Shown here one piece after another: positions 35,482 to 43,216 of a DNA stretch of 57,996 bases. The stretch is from Verrucomicrobiales bacterium. GTDB taxonomy: Bacteria; Verrucomicrobiota; Verrucomicrobiia; Limisphaerales; UBA9464. The notes under the pieces were generated by a model. That model was given only the letters and a program-made list of their open reading frames with translations. It searched no databases and was not told the DNA's origin. Location of the stretch: the NCBI GenBank assembly GCA_027489875.1, contig JAIXZE010000122.1:1-57996 (forward strand), given 5' to 3'. Position numbers and translations under genes: made by a program. Within the stretch, counting starts at the first letter, position 1. Each line of letters starts with the position of its first letter.

Positions 35482-37407
35482 TCAGAGGGCGAGCTGGTCA
35501 AGGATGCGAATGACTTCCTGATTCTGGGGCCAATCGGAGAAGGCAACGCTGCGGATCCGTTCGGAAAGTTGAGCCAACTCCTCGAGGGGTGCCTTGAAGC
35601 AGCTTTCGAGGGCGGCCGGGTTCACGTCCCCGAAATCGCGCGCCCACGCATCCGGCATGCCGCCTGGAATCATGCGGGCCAGGATCTCGATGTAGGACCA
35701 CCACAGCTCGGCCGGAATCAGGGACGGGTCCTCGGCGGACGGCGACTGGCTGCCACCCAGATTCTGCGGTCCCAACGATTTGCTGAAACGGGGTTCCGCA
35801 GTCAGCACCCGGCCACGACGCGTCGAGAGCGGCATCTCCGCCTTCTCCAGTCCCATCTGCCGGACGAAGCTCAGGAACTCATCCACCGCCAGCGGCAGGC
35901 GGACACGGCTCGGATCGATCAGGATTTCCAGGCCGAGGATGGCGCAGGAATACAGGTCGCAGGGACTGCTGGCCACCGGCTGGAACTGGTAGGAAACGGA
36001 TTCGAGCGGGGCACCACGAATGGCCATCAACGAGTCCTTGAGATCCGTCCGCGCGCTCTGGGGCAAGGTTTCGAACCTCAGTTCATCCGATGCCATCTGC
36101 TGGTCGGACAGGATCCGGGCGTGAACCACGAGTCCTTGACCGCGGACCGGGAGCACCAATCGCAGCAGATCATGGCGTGAGGCGCGCCGCGCTTCGATGT
36201 CCGCCAGGGTTCCCTCGGCGACCAGCACATCCCCGGGGTCGGTGCGCACGTCGCGAAGCCGGACCGTGCCCAATCCGGAATAGGCCGCCGAAAGGATCTT
36301 TGGCCGGTATTCGGAACCCACCACCGGACCCACCGGCTGGAACATGCGGTAGCCACCGACGGCGATCTCGACCGGCAATGACTCAGGCGAACGCGTGACC
36401 GCAGTCCGGAAACTCCAGCAGGCAGGCAGGCGCCGCGACTCGGATTGCAGGTCCACGCGGACATCGCTGGCGTGCAGGTTGAGGAACGGCGCACCGCCGG
36501 CCTTGGCGGCCCGCGCCACCCGCTCCACGACCTCGGCGAACAACAGGGTCTTCAGCAGGAAGACTTCCAGCGCCCGACCCGCCCGGCCGCGACGCCCCGC
36601 GAAAAGGAGGCCATGGCCGTTCTCGAGGTATCCCGTCGTGCGCAGGGTAGGCGCAACCTCCGGATGCAGGAGGCCGTCAGCTTCGAGGTTCACGGCATCC
36701 AGGCGATGCCCTTCGAGGATGGCCTTGAACTGCCGCAGCGAGTAGGCCTCGAAGGTCCGGAAAAGCATGAGTCCGCCCTCCGGATTGAACGGGATCCAGG
36801 CTGGGTCAAAGCCCAGTTCCTTGCCGGGCGGCCGCGTCCGAGGAATCGGAGCCGCTCCGGGGTCCGCCGAGACAAAAACCGACTCCTGGGCAGCACCGGG
36901 AATGTGGAGAAGGCGATGGGTCGTCCCCGAGTACCCCGGCAGGCCCGCCTTCCGGAGGACAAAGTCATCGGTGCACAACTGCCACGCACGCCCTTCATCC
37001 GGATGCGAGGGATGGATCATCTCGCGATCGTCCGGCTTGAAGTAAGTCGGCAGCGGATGAGTCTCCTGCCACGGACCGGCGTGGATGCACTCGGGGTTCT
37101 CGTCCAGCAACGCCCCGGCCCACCGTCGCCAGCGTTGATCCAGCGAGGCATTGTTGTGGAGGGGATCCGGCTTGCGCCCGCCATGGCTGCCGATCGACTG
37201 GACCCAGATTTCAACCCACCGGCGCGGCCGCTTCTCCGCATCGCAGAGCGCCCCGAGATAGACGGCTGCGTCCATCGTGTGACGCACGGGGACAAACCAC
37301 CCGGCCACGGGATCCGGGGTCTGACGGACGATGACGCAGAGCTTCGCCGGATGGTCCTGGGTGTCAGGAAAGACCGGGACGAACTCGAATAGGTTGAGGT
37401 CCAGCAT
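35482..37407 (-). CDS. Unknown 641-aa cytoplasmic protein of the envelope module
   Basis: I do not recognise this protein. It has no signal peptide or TM. The N-terminal 200 residues are Trp/Pro/His-rich (MLDLNLFEFVPVFPD, HPAKLCVIVRQTPDPVAGW). The C-terminal half carries a faint kinase-like pattern: FLNLHASDVRVDL could align with the catalytic loop, and RGAPLESVSYQFQP followed by SPCDLYSCAILGLEIL resembles the APE and alphaF regions, without catalytic Asp or Lys. A second degenerate kinase fold is therefore possible but weak. It is 22 bp upstream of the lipoprotein gene and 35 bp downstream of an exported-protein gene, so it belongs to the same transcript. Confidence 0.65.
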   Translation of the reverse strand: MLDLNLFEFVPVFPDTQDHPAKLCVIVRQTPDPVAGWFVPVRHTMDAAVYLGALCDAEKRPRRWVEIWVQSIGSHGGRKPDPLHNNASLDQRWRRWAGALLDENPECIHAGPWQETHPLPTYFKPDDREMIHPSHPDEGRAWQLCTDDFVLRKAGLPGYSGTTHRLLHIPGAAQESVFVSADPGAAPIPRTRPPGKELGFDPAWIPFNPEGGLMLFRTFEAYSLRQFKAILEGHRLDAVNLEADGLLHPEVAPTLRTTGYLENGHGLLFAGRRGRAGRALEVFLLKTLLFAEVVERVARAAKAGGAPFLNLHASDVRVDLQSESRRLPACWSFRTAVTRSPESLPVEIAVGGYRMFQPVGPVVGSEYRPKILSAAYSGLGTVRLRDVRTDPGDVLVAEGTLADIEARRASRHDLLRLVLPVRGQGLVVHARILSDQQMASDELRFETLPQSARTDLKDSLMAIRGAPLESVSYQFQPVASSPCDLYSCAILGLEILIDPSRVRLPLAVDEFLSFVRQMGLEKAEMPLSTRRGRVLTAEPRFSKSLGPQNLGGSQSPSAEDPSLIPAELWWSYIEILARMIPGGMPDAWARDFGDVNPAALESCFKAPLEELAQLSERIRSVAFSDWPQNQEVIRILDQLAL

Positions 37408-37442
37408 GAGGTTATCGGCCGTTTCCAGGGAATCTCCCCAGT

Positions 37443-37973
37443 TCAGGGCTGGGCCGCCTTGAGTTCCTTGGGAACCAACTTCCCTTCACCCGATTCCAGC
37501 GTGAGGGATTTCCGGCCGGCACCGATCGCGAAGACCAACGGCGCGGAGCCAGCGCGGTTCACGGTCAACTGGCCTCCGGCAACGGTGAACGTGTAACCAT
37601 TCGTCACCTTCGGGCTCCAACTGCGCTTTCCGGGCTCGACCCACTCCACCTTTCCTCCGGAAAACCGCGCCCGGAGTTCCCCACCACCGTCGGCAATCGC
37701 TCCCTGAAACAGGCCTTCGAAGGGAGTTTCGACCGGTGCTGCCGTGGCGGCCGCGGTTACTCCGCCAGCTCGTGCGGGTTCGCGCGGCGGAACCACCGCA
37801 GCAGAACCGCCCCCCGTCGACCGGAGGAAATCCGCGCCAGACTTTGCCAGGGCCTCGGCGGCACGCTGCAACTCGGGATCAGCGGCCATACCGGACGTGC
37901 TGGCACACAGCATTCCCAACCCAAGGAACACCGGAAGAAGACTGCGGGATTTCCCCATTGGCATCGGATTCAT
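37443..37973 (-). CDS. Small exported protein of unknown function
   Basis: A 176-aa protein with a signal peptide (SRSLLPVFLGLGMLCASTSGMAA) and probable cleavage after AA. The mature protein has an Ala/Pro/Thr-rich stretch and a C-terminal beta-rich domain (GELRARFSGGKVEWVEPG, GYTFTVAGGQLTVN, LVFAIGAGRKSLTLES). The start at 37973 is 1 bp beyond the stop of the upstream coiled-coil gene, so the two are coupled. MPMGK at 37964 is an alternative start. No family is recognised. Its position suggests a periplasmic part of the same assembly. Confidence 0.65.
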   Translation of the reverse strand: MNPMPMGKSRSLLPVFLGLGMLCASTSGMAADPELQRAAEALAKSGADFLRSTGGGSAAVVPPREPARAGGVTAAATAAPVETPFEGLFQGAIADGGGELRARFSGGKVEWVEPGKRSWSPKVTNGYTFTVAGGQLTVNRAGSAPLVFAIGAGRKSLTLESGEGKLVPKELKAAQP

Positions 37974-37974
37974 G

Positions 37975-39312
37975 TCACAACCTCTCGATCTTGTTGGGCG
38001 CATATGGACGCAACCGGAACACGGCCCGCTGCGTCCGGAGCGTATAACACACGTTGAGCCGGAAATCGTCGGGCAGCTTCCCACCCTTGAGCGGCCGGAC
38101 GAGGATCGTGCCATCCGCTCCCCGCTCCAAACGTCGCGCCCCCTCGAAGGCGCAGTTCAGGGCGGGCTCCGCGGAAACCTCGACCAGATCCACCGTCGCC
38201 CCGTCATTGGTGAAGCTGAGCTTCACCTCGCGATCATCGAAGAAGTTCAACCGCCAGCTGAAGTGCTTGGCCATGTCCGACCGGGGCTCGGCGGAGACAT
38301 TGCGGACCTCGTCCTGCAACTCGCCGATCACCGAATCGGAAGCCGCCACCTTCTCCTCCAACCGCCGGATGGTTGCTTCCGCCTCCTCACGCGAACGATC
38401 CGCCAGCACCGCCCGCTCCCGGGCCACTTCCACCTGCGACTTCTGGTGGGCCAACTCGTCCGCCAACCGATCCAGTTCGTTGCAACGGGCCGCCAGTTCC
38501 TCATGCAACGCGCGCTGGGCCGAGGCGGATTGAGCGGCCGCCACGGCGTCGGTCACCTTGAGCTGAAGGGTTTCCACCTCCTGCTTCAGGGCACGCTCCC
38601 GGTACTCGCTTCCACGGAATTCCTGCTCCAGTCGTTCCACCTGATGCCGCAACCGCTGCGCCTCCAGGGTCAGGTCCGATTCGCTCGTCCGCAGTCGCAC
38701 CAACTCCGCCCGCGCCTGTTCGGCCGCTTCCATCGCGGTCCGGTATTGCCCGGTCCGCTCGGTGTGCGAGGCCCCCAACTGGCGCGAGGTCGCTTCCAGG
38801 TCCTGATACTGGGCCTGCAACACCTGCCGGCGTTGGATGGCCTCGGCGCGTTCGGACTGCAGTGAGGCGTTCTGGTGGGTCAGTTCCCCGATGCTGGACT
38901 GGAGGGCGGCCAACTGGGCGCGACTCTCGTTCAGCAACCCGGTCGAATCCGCCAACCGCTGGGAAAGATCCTCCTTCTCCGCATCGAAGGCCGTGGTCCG
39001 CCGCTTCACATCGGCCTGCAACCGGTTGATCTCCGCCTCCCGCGACCGGACAGTCTCGCGCAACTCACCCGCGCCCCGCGTGGCTTCCTCGACACTTCGG
39101 GACGCCTGATCCAGCCGCCCGCGGACCAGGCGGTCGCCAATCACCAGCACCCCCACGGCCGCCACACCCAGAGCTCCTGCCAGAACACGGCCCGGTACCG
39201 AGCCCTCCACGAACATCGCCAGCACACCGAGGCTTGCGAGACAGGCGGGAGCGGCCACAGCGATGGGCCACATCGACATGGGACGGAGATTTTGAGAGGG
39301 AGTGTCGTCCAT
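37975..39312 (-). CDS. Membrane-anchored coiled-coil protein
   Basis: A 445-aa protein. Two adjacent N-terminal hydrophobic segments (MWPIAVAAPACLASLGVLAMF and GRVLAGALGVAAVGVLVIG) are followed by a long heptad-rich coiled coil (about 65-350, for example RETVRSREAEINRLQADVKR). The C-terminal beta-rich domain (LNFFDDREVKLSFTNDGATV and GTILVRPLKGGKLP) resembles a small sandwich. I set the start at ATG 39312, just before the first hydrophobic segment. The frame upstream is a translated palindromic element. No named family is recognised. It is the first gene of the five-gene envelope module. Confidence 0.68.
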   Translation of the reverse strand: MDDTPSQNLRPMSMWPIAVAAPACLASLGVLAMFVEGSVPGRVLAGALGVAAVGVLVIGDRLVRGRLDQASRSVEEATRGAGELRETVRSREAEINRLQADVKRRTTAFDAEKEDLSQRLADSTGLLNESRAQLAALQSSIGELTHQNASLQSERAEAIQRRQVLQAQYQDLEATSRQLGASHTERTGQYRTAMEAAEQARAELVRLRTSESDLTLEAQRLRHQVERLEQEFRGSEYRERALKQEVETLQLKVTDAVAAAQSASAQRALHEELAARCNELDRLADELAHQKSQVEVARERAVLADRSREEAEATIRRLEEKVAASDSVIGELQDEVRNVSAEPRSDMAKHFSWRLNFFDDREVKLSFTNDGATVDLVEVSAEPALNCAFEGARRLERGADGTILVRPLKGGKLPDDFRLNVCYTLRTQRAVFRLRPYAPNKIERL

Positions 39313-39406
39313 GGTATTGCGATGTGGCCAAACCGCCACGCTTGGCGCGGCACTCTGCGTCATCTGACATCGGCTTCGCAAGCCGAAGGTCAGCTCAGCT
39401 CCCCCC

Positions 39407-39543
39407 GGGGCGCATCTTGACACTGCCCTCCTTGGGGAATGTTTCTGGGCGGCGATGTCCTCATCGCCCTGAGCAAGGCTTTGCATCGGCGACGAGGACG
39501 TCGCCACCCCGTTCCATGCGGGGGCCTTCTCAGGATGCGACCC
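39407..39543. repeat. Palindromic element, copy 2
   Basis: Left flank ggggcgcatcttgacactgccc (from 39407), left hairpin GGCGATG-TCCT-CATCGCC (39451-39468), right hairpin GGCGACG-AGGA-CGTCGCC within 39488-39515, then the ccccgttccatgcggggg box. Both hairpins are perfect here. Compared with copy 4 the G-C and A-T stem pairs are exchanged between left and right arms. It directly abuts the stop codon of the methyltransferase gene and lies upstream of the coiled-coil gene. Confidence 0.82.
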
Positions 39544-41067
39544 TTACTCTCCGGCCGCCAGCAGTCCGCCCGCCGCGAGGAGTCCCAATGTCCGGAACGC
39601 CTGCGCTTCAAATTCCGCTCCGACCACCTCCGGATCTCCGCCGAAGACCGCGCGCAGTTCATCGATGATCGCTTCGATGGTCCGATCCCCATCCATGAGG
39701 AGGATCATCTGGCGCAAAACAGGATCCGAAACATCCACCCGCTGGTGATACGCCGTGGTGGTCAGTCCGCCCCGGACCGCCTGATACCTCGCCAACCGGC
39801 TGGCGCGCGGCCGAAGTCCGGGCTGCTGAACCGTCACCGGCGGCTGAAACCAGAAGGTCACCAAGCCAAGCCGCGCCGAGTGGACCAGGAAATCCCGGAT
39901 CACCCCAGGTTCCACGGGGATGCCCGCATCCCGGAGCATTTCCACGGCAACCCGGGAAAGTCCGGTCACCGGAATCGGATGCAGGCCTGAGCGGGTCAGC
40001 AACGCCAGCGCCGCCTTCGCCGCCGGCGCGCTGGTCTTGACGCTCTTGCCCGTCGTCCCATGGAACTCCACCTCCACCTCGGGACGCAGGTCCACGCCGG
40101 TTTCCATCGGGTTGAGCGTGCCCGCCACATGGAGGCGATCCGCATTCGTGCCATCCTCGTTGCCGCGTTGGAACGATCCTTTCCGGCAAAGCAGCACCTG
40201 CCGGAACGACCGCAGCCGCACGTAATCGATGTATTGCTCCCGCCGGAGTTCATCCTCACCAAAGCCATTCAGGACCTCCTGAACCTCAGCCGAAAACCCG
40301 CTCATCCCCGAATCCACGACCTCCGCATTGGTGACGAACTCCAGCCCGTGGACCGACGCCCTTCCCATGAAGTCCGAGAAGTAGAAGGCATCGTTCACGT
40401 CGGCCATCTCGTCGTGCAGCAGCTGCGCCGGATCGCCCTTGAGCAGTCGTTCGTAGTCCACCCGCATCACTCCGCGCAGTCCGGGTGCGCCTGCGGTCCC
40501 CGCATGCAGGAAACCCAGCAGCGCCTGCGCCTGCCGTCGCCGCTCCACCACGTCCGTCACCTTGCCAACGTGCCGTTGCAGCATCTCCCGGACGATCCTC
40601 TGGGCATGCGAACCCGGCAACGCATTGAAACTGATGAAGGCCAGCCCACGGTCCGAAAGCATCCGGCCACACAACGACAGGATCGACTCCCGCACCCGCT
40701 CCGGCACCCAGGAATACAGCCCATGCGCGATGATGTAATCCACCGTTCCCAGCTGTCCGACCAATTCGGTGACATCGCCGCATTGAAGCCGGATGTTGCG
40801 TAGACCCAGCTCGGCGATGGCCGCACGTCCCCGTTCGATCGGCTTGCGCGCGAGATCAATTCCGAAGCATTGGCAGTCGGGGAAAGCCTCCGCGATCGGG
40901 ATCAGATTCCATCCGTCCCCGCAGCCCAGCTCCACGATCCGGGCCCCGGCGGTCGGCGCCGCCTCGAACCCCCTCAGCATCGCCGCAGCCGCCAGACGCG
41001 AAGGATGCGTCTGCACGTGACATCCCGAGGGATAATCGACGACATCGTACAGGTTGTTCGCATCCAT
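39544..41067 (-). CDS. SAM methyltransferase with regulatory domain (rickettsial PKMT-like family)
   Basis: A 507-aa protein. The N-terminus has the family-specific YPSG/QTHPSRLAAAAMLRGF segment, then motif I RIVELGCGDGWNL (43-55), the acidic FGIDLARKPI (about 68-77) and the family hallmark DYIIAHGLYSWVPERVRESIL. A methyltransferase regulatory domain follows. The C-terminus carries QMILLMDGDRTIEAIIDEL, a winged-helix-like module. Rickettsial relatives methylate lysines of the surface protein OmpB. No substrate is proven here, but large exported proteins lie downstream. The start is ATG 41067; the frame upstream (to 41232) runs into tandem repeats and is not homologous. The shared C-terminal motif links it to the methyltransferase at 11329-12861. 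Confidence 0.85.
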   Translation of the reverse strand: MDANNLYDVVDYPSGCHVQTHPSRLAAAAMLRGFEAAPTAGARIVELGCGDGWNLIPIAEAFPDCQCFGIDLARKPIERGRAAIAELGLRNIRLQCGDVTELVGQLGTVDYIIAHGLYSWVPERVRESILSLCGRMLSDRGLAFISFNALPGSHAQRIVREMLQRHVGKVTDVVERRRQAQALLGFLHAGTAGAPGLRGVMRVDYERLLKGDPAQLLHDEMADVNDAFYFSDFMGRASVHGLEFVTNAEVVDSGMSGFSAEVQEVLNGFGEDELRREQYIDYVRLRSFRQVLLCRKGSFQRGNEDGTNADRLHVAGTLNPMETGVDLRPEVEVEFHGTTGKSVKTSAPAAKAALALLTRSGLHPIPVTGLSRVAVEMLRDAGIPVEPGVIRDFLVHSARLGLVTFWFQPPVTVQQPGLRPRASRLARYQAVRGGLTTTAYHQRVDVSDPVLRQMILLMDGDRTIEAIIDELRAVFGGDPEVVGAEFEAQAFRTLGLLAAGGLLAAGE

Positions 41068-41178
41068 CTCGGGCGTTCGCCCTTCGGGGGAGTTTTGCGG
41101 GTGCACGTCTTCAAGGTGACCGACCCGGCCCGAGGCGGGCAACTGCGGTTTCCTTCGTTCCGCGCCGCCGCTCCCCTT

Positions 41179-41395
41179 GGAGGCCGGGTGACCTCGCCCG
41201 GTGATGTCCATGCTACCGCCGCGTGAGGGCACGCAGCCTGCAATCTACAGCTCTGGAGGCCGGGTGCCCTCACCCGGCGATGTCCATGCTCCCGCCGCCT
41301 GAGGGCAGGCGGCCTACAATCCACAGCTCTGGAGGCCGGGTGCCCTCACCCGGCGATGTCCATGCTCCCGCCGCGTGAGGGCACGCGGCCTGCAA
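41179..41395. repeat. 76-bp tandem repeat, 2.9 copies, with paired hairpins
   Basis: Copies begin at 41179, 41255 and 41331, an exact 76-bp period. Each unit has two hairpins with 8-bp stems and 4-nt loops: GCCGGGTG-CCCT-CACCCGGC (41259-41278 in copy 2), then GCCGCCTG-AGGG-CAGGCGGC (41294-41313 in copy 2) or GCCGCGTG-AGGG-CACGCGGC (41370-41389 in copy 3). The second stem carries a compensatory C-G to G-C exchange between copies, and the two loops are complementary. Copy 1 has mismatches. It occupies most of the 342-bp gap upstream of the methyltransferase gene. No gene is seen in the gap. Confidence 0.85.
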
Positions 41396-41409
41396 GGGAA
41401 ACGCACGGT

Positions 41410-42351
41410 CTACGGCTCGAACTGCACGAACCACGCATCCCACTGTTTCCGGAGCACCAGCGACGTCTTGATCGTGGATTCGGCATTGTCCGGTGCACCC
41501 GCGAGGGACAGCGCGTTTCCGATCGCATCGACGAGGGCGCGCGCGCGGTGGTTGGCGATGCTCACAAAATGAGCCTTCTTCAACAGCTGGTCGCCGACCC
41601 CGAGGAGCTTTCCCCGGCTGACATACTTGGCGGCCTTCAGGTCAATCAGCGCCGCCTCGCCCGCATCGATCTGCCGGATCACCTCCAGGAGGGACTTCCG
41701 GGTCAACTTTTGCCCGGCCACCGCCTTCTGCAACCGGGCGAGCTTTCCCGTCTGGCCCCAGGCCCGGAGAAACCCCATCGCTCCCTTCACCCCGTTGAAC
41801 AGGTCGATCAACCCGAGCAATGTTTCGGTGGTGAGCCACACCTTGTAGACCCCGCCGCCTTCGCGCTCGAGTTCCTGCCAGGCGTCATGCGCCATCGCCT
41901 TCCCCAGACTCGTTCCGCACAGCAGCGCCGAGTTCACCGCAAAGCCGCCCGCCACCAATCCCACACTTCCCCCCGACAACCCGATCACCACCCCGGTGGC
42001 CACCGCCGATCCACAGCTCAGCACTGCCCCGCCCCAGCGATCCCACAACCCCACCGGGACCGGGGCCTCGCCCGGCATCTCCGTGATCGGTCCCTCCACC
42101 ATTCCCTTCGGCGCGATCCACACCCACGTCCGTCGTGGCCCGCCGCGCACCTCCGTGCGCCGTCCACCCTCCTCGACGAGCATGATCCCCGCCCCGCAGG
42201 TCTCCGGAAACGAATCCACCGCCTGAATCAGCGCCGCATGCGCCGGACTCTGGCCCAGCAACGCACCCGGGCGCGCTTGGGATGGGCTTCCGCCCAGTCG
42301 GATCGGGGAACTCACTCCCCTGACAACGTCGGGATCCTCCACCGTTGTCAA
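41410..42351 (-). CDS. PAAR/VgrG-linked protein with hydrophobic helical centre (effector-cassette partner)
   Basis: A 313-aa protein. The centre is a Gly/Ala/Val-rich double hydrophobic stretch (LSCGSAVATGVVIGLSGGSVGLVAGG onward to LLCGTSLGKAM). It is followed by an amphipathic helical tail with KLTRKSLLEVIRQID and ALVDAIGNALSLAGAP. From memory this layout resembles proteins commonly placed next to PAAR effectors in proteobacterial T6SS loci, whose roles (pre-toxin, immunity or membrane-active effector) are not settled. The 5' end is uncertain: the frame begins with TTG 42351, GTG 42342 is another option, and neither has a ribosome-binding site. It follows the PAAR-effector pair after 125 bp in which no gene is seen. 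Confidence 0.6.
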   Translation of the reverse strand: MTTVEDPDVVRGVSSPIRLGGSPSQARPGALLGQSPAHAALIQAVDSFPETCGAGIMLVEEGGRRTEVRGGPRRTWVWIAPKGMVEGPITEMPGEAPVPVGLWDRWGGAVLSCGSAVATGVVIGLSGGSVGLVAGGFAVNSALLCGTSLGKAMAHDAWQELEREGGGVYKVWLTTETLLGLIDLFNGVKGAMGFLRAWGQTGKLARLQKAVAGQKLTRKSLLEVIRQIDAGEAALIDLKAAKYVSRGKLLGVGDQLLKKAHFVSIANHRARALVDAIGNALSLAGAPDNAESTIKTSLVLRKQWDAWFVQFEP

Positions 42352-42476
42352 GTCGGGGGAATGTTCGAGGGGTTCCTGAGCGGGAACAAAGGTGGGATGA
42401 TTGAGGCTCCCGGCTTGGCAAGGTCATCCGTCACTTGGAAGAGGAGGATCCTGCCAGTGGAAGGCCACACACAGCT

Positions 42477-43214
42477 TCACCGACTGACCCTCCAGACTCC
42501 GCCGATCCGTGAAACTCCAATCGGTACGTGCAGCCGCTTGTCGCCGGCCTGGAATGAAACCAACGGAGCCCCCCCGCTCCGCTTGAGCATGAAGAGTCGG
42601 TTGTCAGCCTCCGCAACAACACGAAGGTCCTTTCGTGTGAACGGAATGGCCACGATCCGACCCAATTCCTGCAAGCCCTGCGCGTAGATCTGGACCATGC
42701 GTCCAACCTCCACATCCACGGACCGGGCAATGTCGTGAAACTTGACCCGGGCATCCTCCGCGGCCGCAGGGTGATCTCCCTGCTCCAGGGCCCGCGCCAT
42801 CCGGATCGCCAGTTCGTAGGAACGATCCGCGTCGAACTCGCTGAACTGCCCTACAGCCTCGGCCCGCCACAGCTCCAGGGCAGGCGCATCGCTGACCTCA
42901 AACGTTTGCTGGATCACCGAGACCTCCCCATCCCCCACCTCGCGGCGCAACCGGACCATCGAGGTGGATTCCACTCCGCCCTTGGTGCGGCGGATCCGGT
43001 CAAGTTCGAGCTCCACGCTTCCGACGCCGCCGGACTTCCGAGTTTCCCCGATCCTCGAAATGGCGAGTTCCATCCGGTTCAGGCCGGTCAGGATCGATTC
43101 CGCGCATCCCATGGACAATGAGCGGCTGGGACGTGGATCCGGCTCAACGACAGTGATGCCATTCAATGTGGCCGTCACCGTGCAACCCTGGCAGCGAAGG
43201 GAGAGGGAAAACAT
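42477..43214 (-). CDS. PAAR-effector partner protein (immunity or adaptor candidate)
   Basis: A 245-aa protein starting 2 bp after the stop of the PAAR-headed gene. The N-terminal half is beta-rich (FSLSLRCQGCTVTATLNGITVVE, LTGLNRMELAISRIG), and the C-terminal half is mixed with a helical segment (YELAIRMARALEQGDHPAAAED) and a closing NRLFMLKRSGGAPLVSFQAGD and IGGVWRVSR. There is no export signal and no TM. I do not know the family by name. The tight coupling to a candidate effector suggests immunity, chaperone or adaptor function. A cytoplasmic immunity protein would be odd for a membrane-acting toxin, so adaptor may be the better guess. Confidence 0.6.
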   Translation of the reverse strand: MFSLSLRCQGCTVTATLNGITVVEPDPRPSRSLSMGCAESILTGLNRMELAISRIGETRKSGGVGSVELELDRIRRTKGGVESTSMVRLRREVGDGEVSVIQQTFEVSDAPALELWRAEAVGQFSEFDADRSYELAIRMARALEQGDHPAAAEDARVKFHDIARSVDVEVGRMVQIYAQGLQELGRIVAIPFTRKDLRVVAEADNRLFMLKRSGGAPLVSFQAGDKRLHVPIGVSRIGGVWRVSR

Positions 43215-43216
43215 CT

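Noticed and set aside
39313..39507. N-terminal extension of the coiled-coil protein
   Set aside because: It translates palindromic element copy 2. The ATG at 39312 places the first hydrophobic segment correctly.
41179..41395. CRISPR array
   Set aside because: The period is constant at 76 bp with no unique spacers. It is a plain tandem repeat of hairpins, and no cas gene is present.
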